This document shows, one piece after another, positions 26,489 to 34,386 of a stretch of DNA of 64,000 bases; positions within the stretch are counted from its first letter, which is position 1; the number at the start of each line of letters is the position of its first letter. A program made the translations under genes and the position numbers. The notes beneath the pieces were generated by a model that ran no database searches, was not told the origin of the DNA, and saw only the letters and a program-made list of their open reading frames with translations. Source of the stretch: Kibdelosporangium persicum (lineage in GTDB: Bacteria > Actinomycetota > Actinomycetes > Mycobacteriales > Pseudonocardiaceae); assembly GCF_013280595.1 (NCBI RefSeq), contig NZ_JAAATY010000036.1:1-64000 (forward strand). Direction: 5' to 3'.

Positions 26489-27346
26489 GTGGCACGTTCG
26501 CTGCGGGACAAGGTCGTTGTGGTCACCGGAGGTGCGCGCGGGATCGGCGCGGCCATGGCGCGGGCGCTGGTCAGAGAGGGTGCCAAGGTCGTCATCGGCG
26601 ACCTGGACCTGGCGATGGCCGAGGCGACCGCGGACCGGCTCGGCGCGACGGCGCTGCACGTGGACGTCACCGACGCGGCGGGCTTCACCAAGTTCCTCGA
26701 CGAGGCGGAAAGCCGTCAGGGACCGATCGACGTACTGATCAACAACGCCGGGATCATGCCGCTGGGCCGGTTCGAGGACGAGGACGACGTCTCGACCATG
26801 CACCAGCTGGAGATCAACCTGCATGGCGTCATCCACGGCACCCGCGAGGCGATCAAACGCATGCGCCCGCGCGCGACCGGGCACATCGTGAACGTCGCGT
26901 CCGCCGCAGGCAAGGGCGGCTTTCCCGGCGCCGCGACGTATTGCGCGACCAAGCACGGTGTCGTCGGCCTGACCGAGGCGGTACGGATGGAACTGCGCGG
27001 TTCGGGCATCGAGTTCACGCTGGTGATGCCCGCGATCGTGGCCACCGAGCTGACGGCGGGCGTCAAACCCGCCGCGTTCGTCAAGACCGCGACGCCGGAA
27101 CAGGTCGCGCAGGCGACCGTGAACGCCCTGAAGAACCCCAGGTTCGAGGTGTACGTGCCCAAGTCGGTCGGCACGATCAACCGGGTCGCCCACCTGTTGC
27201 CGCGCGCGGCGGGCGAGTGGATCGTGCGGCAGCTCAAAGGTGATCGGGTGCTGGCGGACGCCGACCCGGCTGACCGCGCGGCGTACGAATCACGTGCCGC
27301 GGCCAGCGCGCCCGCGGCCGACGAGGCGCATGGGATGCGGAAATGA
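26489..27346 (+). CDS. Short-chain dehydrogenase/reductase
   Basis: 285 aa classical SDR. NAD(P)-binding TGGARGIG at 13-20, NNAG, and the active-site Ser with YCATK. The last 40 residues (VYVPKSVGTINRVAHLLPRA) are typical of mycobacterial lipid-associated SDRs. GGAGGTG five bases upstream fixes GTG at 26489. Its stop overlaps the ALDH ATG (ATGA). Probably oxidises a hydroxy-acyl or sterol alcohol; substrate not known. Confidence 0.9.
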   Translation: MARSLRDKVVVVTGGARGIGAAMARALVREGAKVVIGDLDLAMAEATADRLGATALHVDVTDAAGFTKFLDEAESRQGPIDVLINNAGIMPLGRFEDEDDVSTMHQLEINLHGVIHGTREAIKRMRPRATGHIVNVASAAGKGGFPGAATYCATKHGVVGLTEAVRMELRGSGIEFTLVMPAIVATELTAGVKPAAFVKTATPEQVAQATVNALKNPRFEVYVPKSVGTINRVAHLLPRAAGEWIVRQLKGDRVLADADPADRAAYESRAAASAPAADEAHGMRK

Positions 27347-28893
27347 TCCCCGAAATGATCACCGACGCGTTGGTCGCCAGGCTCTGCGAGCGGGTCTCAG
27401 CGTCCACAGGGGACAGTTTCGGCACGGTGAACGTGTTCACCGGCGGCACTCTGGCCAAAGTGCCGCGTTCGTCCCCGCGGGACGTCGCCGAAGCGGTCGA
27501 AGCCGCCCGCGAGGCACAGCGGCTCTGGGCGAACGTCGCCGTCGAGGACCGGATTCCGATCTTCGAACGGTTCCACGGGCTGCTGCTCGGCCACACCGAG
27601 GAACTGCTGGACATCCTGCAGGCGGAGACCGGGAAGTCCCGCAAGGACGCGTTCCTGGAAGTGTCCGCGCCGCTGGTGACGGTCGGCTACTACGCCCGCA
27701 AAGCACCGAAACTCCTTGCCCCGCAACGCAGGCAGGGCATGATGCCCGGTCTGGTCAAGACCACGGAACTGCGCGTGCCCAAGGGCGTCGTCGGGATCAT
27801 CACGCCGTGGAACTACCCGTTCGCGTTGGCGTTCACCGACCTCATCCCCGCGCTGATCGCCGGGAACGCGGTAGTTCTCAAGCCGGACACGCAGACCGCG
27901 CTGTGCACGTTGTTCGGCGTCGACCTGCTCTACCAGGCCGGGCTGCCGCAAGGGTTGCTGCGGGTGGTGATCGGCGACGGCCCGGTGGTCGGTACGGCCA
28001 TTGTGGACACCGCGGACTACGTCGGCTTCACCGGCTCGACGCGCACCGGCCGGGAGATCGCGGCCCGTGCCGGGCAACGCCTCATCGGGTGTTCGCTGGA
28101 ACTGGGCGGCAAGAACCCGTTGCTGGTGCTGGCGGACGCGAACGTGCCGCAGGCCGTGGCCGGCGCCGTGCAGACGTGCTTCTCCAACTCGGGCCAGCTG
28201 TGCATGTCGCCCGAGCGCTTGTTCGTGCACACCGCCGTGTACGACGACTTCGTCCAGCGCTTCCTCGCTGAGGTCACCGGAATGAACCTGGCGGCGGCGT
28301 ACGACTACAGCGCGGACATGGGTTCCCTGACGTCGCAACGTCAACTGGAGGCCGTGACCCGGCACGTCGAGGACGCCAGGGCCAAGGGCGCGACCGTGCT
28401 GACGGGCGGCAAGGCGCGACCGGAACTCGGCCCGTTCTTCTACGAACCGACTGTCCTCACCGACGTCACGCCCGAAATGCTGTGCTACGACAACGAAACC
28501 TTCGGCCCGGTGGTGTCGATCCACCGGGTCGCGGACGACACCGAGGCGATCAACCGGGCGAACGCCACCTCGTACGGCCTCAACGCGAGTGTCTTCAGCA
28601 AGTCCACGTCCCATGCCGAACTGGTCGCCGCGCAGCTCAAGGCGGGCACGGTCAACATCAACGACGGGCACGTCGTCGGGTTCGGCAGCGCGGACGCGCC
28701 GATGGGCGGCATGAAGGACTCCGGACTCGGGCGGCGCAACGGCACCGAGGGCCTGCTGAAGTACACCGAGGCGCAGAACGTCTCGCGGCAACTCGTCCCG
28801 CTGACCACTCCGCCGCGCTGGCTCCCGTTCGGGTGGTATGTCAAGGGGATGCGGTCCCTGCTGCGTCTCGTTCGCCGCACCGGCATCCGCTAG
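27343..28893 (+). CDS. Aldehyde dehydrogenase, succinate-semialdehyde type (GabD2-like)
   Basis: 516 aa NAD(P)-dependent ALDH. Catalytic Glu253 in SLELGGKNP, catalytic Cys287 in NSGQLCMSPER, and the cofactor segment IITPWNYPFALAF. The sequence resembles actinobacterial GabD2 proteins annotated as succinate-semialdehyde dehydrogenase, although the SDR and PhaC-like neighbours suggest a lipid-derived aldehyde. It is translationally coupled to the SDR. Confidence 0.87.
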   Translation: MIPEMITDALVARLCERVSASTGDSFGTVNVFTGGTLAKVPRSSPRDVAEAVEAAREAQRLWANVAVEDRIPIFERFHGLLLGHTEELLDILQAETGKSRKDAFLEVSAPLVTVGYYARKAPKLLAPQRRQGMMPGLVKTTELRVPKGVVGIITPWNYPFALAFTDLIPALIAGNAVVLKPDTQTALCTLFGVDLLYQAGLPQGLLRVVIGDGPVVGTAIVDTADYVGFTGSTRTGREIAARAGQRLIGCSLELGGKNPLLVLADANVPQAVAGAVQTCFSNSGQLCMSPERLFVHTAVYDDFVQRFLAEVTGMNLAAAYDYSADMGSLTSQRQLEAVTRHVEDARAKGATVLTGGKARPELGPFFYEPTVLTDVTPEMLCYDNETFGPVVSIHRVADDTEAINRANATSYGLNASVFSKSTSHAELVAAQLKAGTVNINDGHVVGFGSADAPMGGMKDSGLGRRNGTEGLLKYTEAQNVSRQLVPLTTPPRWLPFGWYVKGMRSLLRLVRRTGIR

Positions 28894-28909
28894 CTGCGAT
28901 AATGGCCGC

Positions 28910-29947
28910 ATGATCGATGTTTCGGCGGCCGCGTCCAACGTCCTGGACAAGGTGCTGCGCGGTGGCGTCGCCGACCTGCGGCCGACGCCACGTTCCCTGG
29001 TGGACCGCGGGCCCAACCGGTGGGTCTACCGGATGGCCGGTGACGGCGCCGGGGACCCGGTCCTGCTCGTGCCGCCGTTGGCCGCGCCCGCGCTGTGCTT
29101 CGATCTGCGGCGTGGCTGCAGCCTGGCCGAGCACCTCGTCCAGCAGGGCCTGCCGACGTACCTTGTGGACTATGGCACGGTCAGGTTCTCCGACCGTGGC
29201 TTGGGAATCGAGCACTGGATCGACGAGGTGCTGCCCAGGACCATCCGCACGGTCAGCCAGGACGCGGGCGGGCGTCCGGTGCACATCGTCGCCTGGTGCC
29301 TGGGCGGGATTCTGTCCCTGCTCACCACGGCCGACCGGGCCGACCTGCCGATCGCGTCGATCACCACGGTCGCCAGCCCGATCGACTTCACCGCGATCCC
29401 GCTGGTGGCCCCGGCGCGGCCGTTGATCGAGCTGACCGGCGGCTGGCTGCTGACCGCGCCCTATCGCCTGCTCGGCGGCGCGCCGCGGCAGATCGTCAGG
29501 TGGGCGTTCCAACTGACCTCAGTGGACAAGTACGTGACCAGGCCGCTGGCCATGCTGACCCACCTGGACGACAAGGAGTTCCTCGCCCAGATCGAGGCGG
29601 TCGACCGGTTCACCGAGAACATGATCGCCTACCCCGGCCGGACCTTCGGTCAGCTGTACCACCGGTTCTTCCGCGGCAACGATCTGCACGACGGCATCGT
29701 GGACGTCGACGGCCGGTTGATCTCGCTGTCCCGGATCGAGGTCCCGGTCCTGGTGATCGCCGGGGCGACCGACGGGATCGCGCCGGAGCCCGCCGTCCGC
29801 CGGGTGACGCGGTTGCTCGGCAGTTCGCCGGAAGTCCGGTTCGAGGTGTGCCCCGGCGGTCACCTCGGCGTGCTGACCGGCCGGGGCGCTCGGGACACCA
29901 CGTGGCAGGTGATCGATTCCTTCCTCGCCGCGCATCGTGATCAATGA
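28910..29947 (+). CDS. PhaC-like alpha/beta hydrolase with Cys nucleophile
   Basis: 345 aa. The nucleophile elbow is AWCLGG with Cys130, as in polyhydroxyalkanoate synthases, not Ser as in lipases. Asp288 (GATDGIAP) and His318 (CPGGHLGVLTG) complete the triad, and the length matches class III PhaC. Conserved TYLVDYG and IDEVLPRTIR lie between. No PhaE partner or phasin is seen, so it may be an acyltransferase or hydrolase on hydroxyacyl-CoA. ATG at 28910 lies 16 bp after the ALDH stop. Confidence 0.8.
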   Translation: MIDVSAAASNVLDKVLRGGVADLRPTPRSLVDRGPNRWVYRMAGDGAGDPVLLVPPLAAPALCFDLRRGCSLAEHLVQQGLPTYLVDYGTVRFSDRGLGIEHWIDEVLPRTIRTVSQDAGGRPVHIVAWCLGGILSLLTTADRADLPIASITTVASPIDFTAIPLVAPARPLIELTGGWLLTAPYRLLGGAPRQIVRWAFQLTSVDKYVTRPLAMLTHLDDKEFLAQIEAVDRFTENMIAYPGRTFGQLYHRFFRGNDLHDGIVDVDGRLISLSRIEVPVLVIAGATDGIAPEPAVRRVTRLLGSSPEVRFEVCPGGHLGVLTGRGARDTTWQVIDSFLAAHRDQ

Positions 29948-29958
29948 AACGTGTTTCA
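29945..29958. promoter_or_regulatory. KstR-type operator, distal
   Basis: TGAAACGTGTTTCA is a perfect 14-bp palindrome that fits the KstR consensus TNNAACNNGTTNNA. It begins at the stop codon of the preceding gene and lies 68 bp before the kstD start. Confidence 0.7.
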
Positions 29959-30000
29959 ACGACGGAGTCGCCTGCGCCATTTGCTGGATTGAATCCGTGT

Positions 30001-30014
30001 TGAAACAAGTTCTA
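30001..30014. promoter_or_regulatory. KstR-type operator, proximal
   Basis: TGAAACAAGTTCTA also fits TNNAACNNGTTNNA and ends 11 bp before the kstD ATG. Two sites 56 bp apart point to control by a cholesterol-catabolism TetR repressor; its gene is not in the window. Confidence 0.7.
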
Positions 30015-30025
30015 CATTCTGGCTC

Positions 30026-31720
30026 ATGGCTGGAGTGACACGACGAAGTGTTCTTGCCGGGGCCGGACTCGCTGTCCTGGCCGCACCTGGACAGGCTTCG
30101 GCTGAGGTGGTCGGCGATTACGACGTGGTGGTCGCCGGGTCCGGCGCGGCGGGTATGACTGCCGCGCTCACGGCCGCGAAACGCGGCCTGCGGACCGTGG
30201 TGATCGAAAAGGCGCCCACGTTCGGCGGCTCCGCGGCGCGCTCCGGCGCGGGAATCTGGATTCCCAACAACAGCGTCATCCTGGCCGCCGGTGTGCCCGA
30301 CACACCCCAGAAGGCCGCCGCGTACCTGTCGGCGGTGGTCGGTGCGACGGTCCCGCCGGCGCGGCAACAGGCCTTCCTGCACCACGGCCCGGCCATGCTG
30401 GAGTTCGTGATGGCCAACAGTCCACTGCGGTTCCGGTGGATGGAGGGCTACAGCGACTACTACCCCGAACTGCCCGGCGGGATGACCAACGGCCGCTCGA
30501 TCGAGCCGGACATGCTGGACGGCAACGTCCTCGGCGCCGAACTGGCCAGGCTCACTCCGCCGTACATCGCGACACCGGCGGGAATGGTGGTGTTCAGCGC
30601 CGACTACAAGTGGCTGGCGCTGGCCGCCGTGAACGCCAGGGGTCTCGCGGTCGCCGCCGCGTGCCTGGCCAGGGGGACCGCCGCCGCGGCCGCCGGGAAG
30701 AAGCCGCTGACCATGGGACAGGCGCTTGCCGGAGGTCTGCGGGCGGGCCTGCTGGCTGCGAACGTACCCGTCCTGCTGACCACGCCGTTGCTCGATCTGT
30801 ACGTGGAAAACGATGTGGTGAAGGGAGTGCGGACGCCGCAGGGGATTCTTCGGGCGCGGGCCGTGATCATCGGGTCCGGCGGGTTCGAACACAACGCGGC
30901 GATGCGTGCGCAGTACCAACGGCAACCCACCGGATGGTCGGTCGGCGCCAAGGAGAACACGGGCGACGGGATCAAGGCGGGGCAACGGCTCGGCGCCGCG
31001 GTCGACCTGATGGACGACGCCTGGTGGGGACCGGCGATCCCGTTGCCGGACCAGCCGTACTTCTGCCTGGCCGAGCGGACCCTGCCGGGCGGGCTGATGA
31101 TCAACGCGACCGGCCGGCGGTTCGTCAACGAGGCCGCGCCCTACGGCGACGTCGTGCATGTCATGTACGACAAGGCAAGCATCCCGGCGTGGCTGATCGT
31201 CGACCAGAACTACCGCAACCGCTACCTGTTCAAGGACGTCGCGCCGCTGCTGCCGTTCCCGCAGGCCTGGTACGACTCGGGCGCCGTGGTGAAGGCGTCG
31301 ACGATCGAAGGGCTGGCGTCCGCGATCGGCGTACCACCGGCGACGCTGCGTGCCACGGTCACGCGGTTCAACGGGTTCGCCGTGACCGGGAGAGATCAGG
31401 ACTACCGGCGCGGTGACAGCGCGTACGACCACTACTACACCGATCCGGCGGTGTTCCCGTCGTCCAGTCTGGCGGCGCTCTGGCTGCCGCCGTACTACGC
31501 GTTCAAGATCGTTCCAGGCGATCTGGGGACCAAGGGCGGCATGCGGACCGACGCCCGCGCCCGGGTGCTGCGCGCGGACGGTTCGGTCATCGCCGGGCTG
31601 TACGCGGCCGGAAACGCCAGCGCCGCGGTGATGGGCCACAGTTACGCCGGGGCGGGGTCGACCATTGGCCCGGCCATGACCTTCGGGTACATCGCGGCCA
31701 GGGACATCCCCGATGGCTGA
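30026..31720 (+). CDS. kstD: 3-Ketosteroid delta1-dehydrogenase with exported-type N-terminus
   Basis: 564 aa FAD enzyme that introduces the 1,2 double bond in 3-ketosteroids. FAD motif VVVAGSGAAGMTAALTAA, and the C-terminal signature GHSYAGAGSTIGPAMTFGY, which is diagnostic for the family. Unlike most KstD proteins it starts with a twin-arginine-like leader (VTRRSVLAGAGLAVLAAPG) ending in QASA, suggesting export. Two KstR-type sites precede it. The rest of the ring-degradation genes are not nearby. Confidence 0.9.
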   Translation: MAGVTRRSVLAGAGLAVLAAPGQASAEVVGDYDVVVAGSGAAGMTAALTAAKRGLRTVVIEKAPTFGGSAARSGAGIWIPNNSVILAAGVPDTPQKAAAYLSAVVGATVPPARQQAFLHHGPAMLEFVMANSPLRFRWMEGYSDYYPELPGGMTNGRSIEPDMLDGNVLGAELARLTPPYIATPAGMVVFSADYKWLALAAVNARGLAVAAACLARGTAAAAAGKKPLTMGQALAGGLRAGLLAANVPVLLTTPLLDLYVENDVVKGVRTPQGILRARAVIIGSGGFEHNAAMRAQYQRQPTGWSVGAKENTGDGIKAGQRLGAAVDLMDDAWWGPAIPLPDQPYFCLAERTLPGGLMINATGRRFVNEAAPYGDVVHVMYDKASIPAWLIVDQNYRNRYLFKDVAPLLPFPQAWYDSGAVVKASTIEGLASAIGVPPATLRATVTRFNGFAVTGRDQDYRRGDSAYDHYYTDPAVFPSSSLAALWLPPYYAFKIVPGDLGTKGGMRTDARARVLRADGSVIAGLYAAGNASAAVMGHSYAGAGSTIGPAMTFGYIAARDIPDG

Positions 31721-31754
31721 CGTCACGTGATCCGGTCTCGCGTCCGGGTCGAAC

Positions 31755-31768
31755 CTACTCTAGAGTAG
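31755..31768. promoter_or_regulatory. 14-bp palindrome before the FadE pair
   Basis: CTACTCTAGAGTAG is a perfect palindrome 29 bp before the first acyl-CoA dehydrogenase start. It differs from the KstR sites, so another repressor is expected. Confidence 0.5.
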
Positions 31769-31797
31769 CTAAGACTCGGACGCGAGGAGTTGGTGAC

Positions 31798-33111
31798 ATG
31801 GTGGACCGGCACAAGCGGGATGCGATGGGGATCGCACTCGCCGTGCTCAACCGCATCGCGGGCGCCCGGCTCGTGCAGCGGCTCGGCCTGAACAAGCCCA
31901 TCGAGCGCGGCGTTTTCCACGCGACCCGGACCGGCTTCCGCACGCTCGGCGCCGCCACAAGGTCGTTCAAGGCGGTCAGCAAGCTGGGTAAACCGGCCCG
32001 GCTGCCGGCCGCGCCGGAGCGGGGCCTGTTCGACCTCACGCCCGACGAAGACCAGCAGATGATCCGGGACACGGTCGCCGAGTTCGCCACCGAGCAGCTG
32101 CGACCGGCCGCCGCGGACGCCGACACGGCGTGCAAACCACCGGCCGAGCTGCTCAGCACAGCCGCCGAGCTGGGCATCACCATGATCGGCGTGCCGGAGG
32201 AACTGGGTGGCGCGGGCAGTGAACGGTCCACTGTGACCGGAGCGCTGATCGCTGAAGCCCTGGCGCACGGCGACATGGGCCTGGCGGTCGCCTGCTTGGC
32301 GCCTTCGGCCGTGAGCAATGCGTTGGTGCTGTGGGGTGACGCGGACCAGCAGTCGACGTACCTGCCCGCTTTTGTCGGGGAGAACGTCCCGGCCGCGGCG
32401 TTGGCCGTGCTTGAACCCCGTCCTTTGTTCGACCCGTTCTCCCTGGAGACCACGGCTCGCCGGACACCCGAGGGCTACCGGCTGGACGGCGTGAAATCGC
32501 TGGTCCCGCGTGCCGCGGAAGCCGAGTTATTCGTGGTCGCGGCCGCTCTGGACGGCTCGCCCGCGCTGTTCCTCGTCGAATCGTCGGACGTGGTGATCGA
32601 GGCCGAGCCGTCGATGGGCCTGCGGGCCGCCGCCATGGGACGGCTCGTGCTGGACAACGTCACCATCCCGCGTTCGGCCCTGCTCGGCGGTGGCTCGCGC
32701 GATGTCTACGCCGACTGCGTCAGGCTTTCCCGCCTTGGCTGGTGCGCTCTGGCCGTGGGAACCGCGCAGGCCGTACTGGATTACGTGATTCCTTACGTGA
32801 ACGAGCGTGTCGCCTTCGGCGAACCGGTGAGCCACAGGCAAGGCGTGGCGTTCAAGGTCGCCGACATCGCCATCGAGCTCGACGGCATGCGGCTGGTGAC
32901 CTACCGGGCCGCGTCCCGCGCCGAACAGGGCTTGTCCTTCGCCCGTGAAGTCGGGCTCGCCCGGAAACTGTGTGCCGACAAGGGAATGGCGATCGGCAGC
33001 GATGGCGTGCAGCTGCTCGGCGGGCACGGATTCGTCAAGGAGCATCCGGTGGAGCGGTGGTACCGCGACTTGCGAGCCGTGGGCCTGATGGAAGGGGCGG
33101 TGCTGCTGTGA
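31798..33111 (+). CDS. Acyl-CoA dehydrogenase, first of a pair
   Basis: 437 aa. A basic helical N-terminal extension of about 75 residues precedes the dehydrogenase core (DLTPDEDQQMIRDTVAEFA). The flavin-binding region is atypical (VLEPRPLFDPFSLETTARR in place of the usual TEPxxGSD), while LLGGHGFVKEHPVERWYRDLR and the putative catalytic Glu in LMEGAVLL are kept. The protein ends there, without the usual C-terminal helix. It overlaps the next gene by 4 bases, so the two may form a hetero-oligomer as some mycobacterial FadE pairs do. Confidence 0.85.
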   Translation: MVDRHKRDAMGIALAVLNRIAGARLVQRLGLNKPIERGVFHATRTGFRTLGAATRSFKAVSKLGKPARLPAAPERGLFDLTPDEDQQMIRDTVAEFATEQLRPAAADADTACKPPAELLSTAAELGITMIGVPEELGGAGSERSTVTGALIAEALAHGDMGLAVACLAPSAVSNALVLWGDADQQSTYLPAFVGENVPAAALAVLEPRPLFDPFSLETTARRTPEGYRLDGVKSLVPRAAEAELFVVAAALDGSPALFLVESSDVVIEAEPSMGLRAAAMGRLVLDNVTIPRSALLGGGSRDVYADCVRLSRLGWCALAVGTAQAVLDYVIPYVNERVAFGEPVSHRQGVAFKVADIAIELDGMRLVTYRAASRAEQGLSFAREVGLARKLCADKGMAIGSDGVQLLGGHGFVKEHPVERWYRDLRAVGLMEGAVLL

Positions 33112-34304
33112 TCAACCTGGAGATCCCGAAGAAGTTCGGTGCGTTGGTCAACCAGGCGCACCAGGCCGCGGCCGAGATCTTCCGGCCGAACTCCCGCAGG
33201 TACGACCTGGCCGAGCACACGTATCCCAAGGAACTGGACGTCTTCGCGGCTCTGCTGGACGGCGTGAACGCGTCCGGCGAGGGCGGCGGTGGCGCTTCCG
33301 GCGTCCGCCGGACCGAGAAGGGGTCCGGGATTCGCAACGGCGCCAACATGTCCACTGTGCTCGGAACGATCGAGCTGTGCTGGGGCGACCTCGGCTTCCT
33401 GCTGTCCATGCCGCGCCAGGGTCTCGGCAACGCGGCGATCGCCTCGGTCGCCAACGAGGAGCAGCTGGCCCGGTTCGGCAAGCGGTGGGCGTCGATGGCG
33501 ATCACCGAGCCGGACACCGGTTCGGACTCCGCGGCGATCAAGACCACCGCCGTCAAGGACGGCTCCGACTACGTCATCAACGGCGAGAAGATCTTCGTCA
33601 CCGCGGGGGAACGCTCGGACGCGGTGGTCGTCTGGGCCACTCTGGACAGGTCGCTGGGCCGTGCCGCGATCAAGTCCTTCGTGGTGGAGAAGGGCACCCC
33701 GGGCATGGAAGTGGTGCGGCTGGAGAACAAACTCGGCATCCGCGCGTCGGACACCGCGGTGATCCGCTTCACCGACTGCCGCGTGCCCGCGGCGAACCTG
33801 CTCGGCGACCCGGACATCAACAAGGGTTTCGCCGGCGTGATGCAGACGTTCGACAACACCCGTCCGCTGGTCGCGGCGATGGCCGTCGGCCTCGCGTGGG
33901 CCGCTCTCGAAGAGACAGCGGAATTGCTGGCCGAGGCCGGTGTCGAGGTCGACTACGACAAGCCCGCCGACAGCCAGCCCGCCGCGGCCGCCGCCTACCT
34001 CGCGTTGGAAGCCGACTGGGAGGCAGCGAAGCTGCTCACGTTGCGGGCGGCGTGGATGGCCGACAACGCCAAGCCGAACTCGCTGGAAGCCTCGGAGGCC
34101 AAGGCGAAGGCGGGCCGCGTGGCCACCGAGATCACGCTCCGCTGCGTCCAGCTGTGCGGCAGCATCGGCTACTCCGAACACAACCTGCTGGAAAAGTGGG
34201 CCCGGGACGCCAAGATCCTCGACATCTTCGAAGGCACCCAACAGATCCAGCAGCTCATCGTGGCCCGCCGTCTCCTCGGCAAAACCTCCACCCAACTCAA
34301 ATAA
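33108..34304 (+). CDS. Acyl-CoA dehydrogenase, second of a pair
   Basis: 398 aa. The FAD region ITEPDTGSDSAAIKTTA is canonical, as is IFEGTQQIQQLIVARRLLG with the catalytic Glu. GTG at 33108 overlaps the upstream stop (GTGA). Together with its partner, whose flavin motif is altered, this looks like the catalytic half of a heteromeric dehydrogenase for bulky acyl-CoAs; that is inference. A palindromic repeat begins 2 bp after the stop. Confidence 0.88.
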   Translation: MINLEIPKKFGALVNQAHQAAAEIFRPNSRRYDLAEHTYPKELDVFAALLDGVNASGEGGGGASGVRRTEKGSGIRNGANMSTVLGTIELCWGDLGFLLSMPRQGLGNAAIASVANEEQLARFGKRWASMAITEPDTGSDSAAIKTTAVKDGSDYVINGEKIFVTAGERSDAVVVWATLDRSLGRAAIKSFVVEKGTPGMEVVRLENKLGIRASDTAVIRFTDCRVPAANLLGDPDINKGFAGVMQTFDNTRPLVAAMAVGLAWAALEETAELLAEAGVEVDYDKPADSQPAAAAAYLALEADWEAAKLLTLRAAWMADNAKPNSLEASEAKAKAGRVATEITLRCVQLCGSIGYSEHNLLEKWARDAKILDIFEGTQQIQQLIVARRLLGKTSTQLK

Positions 34305-34305
34305 A

Positions 34306-34355
34306 CCCTCGTGAGTGTTTATCAGGGTTAGAACACGGATAAACACTCACGAGGT
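34306..34355 (-). repeat. CTCGTGAGTG palindromic element, copy E
   Basis: CCTCGTGAGTGTTTATC (34307-34323) and its exact complement (34338-34354) flank AGGGTTAGAACACG. The loop is the reverse complement of copy D's, so the element is inverted relative to D. It lies between two convergent genes. Confidence 0.92.
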
Positions 34356-34386
34356 GGGACCTGGGTGGTCGTGAAGATCTGAGTAC

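Noticed and set aside
29519-31726. 735-codon leftward open frame over kstD
   Set aside because: Low-complexity Arg/Gly/His sequence antisense to a well-supported KstD frame.
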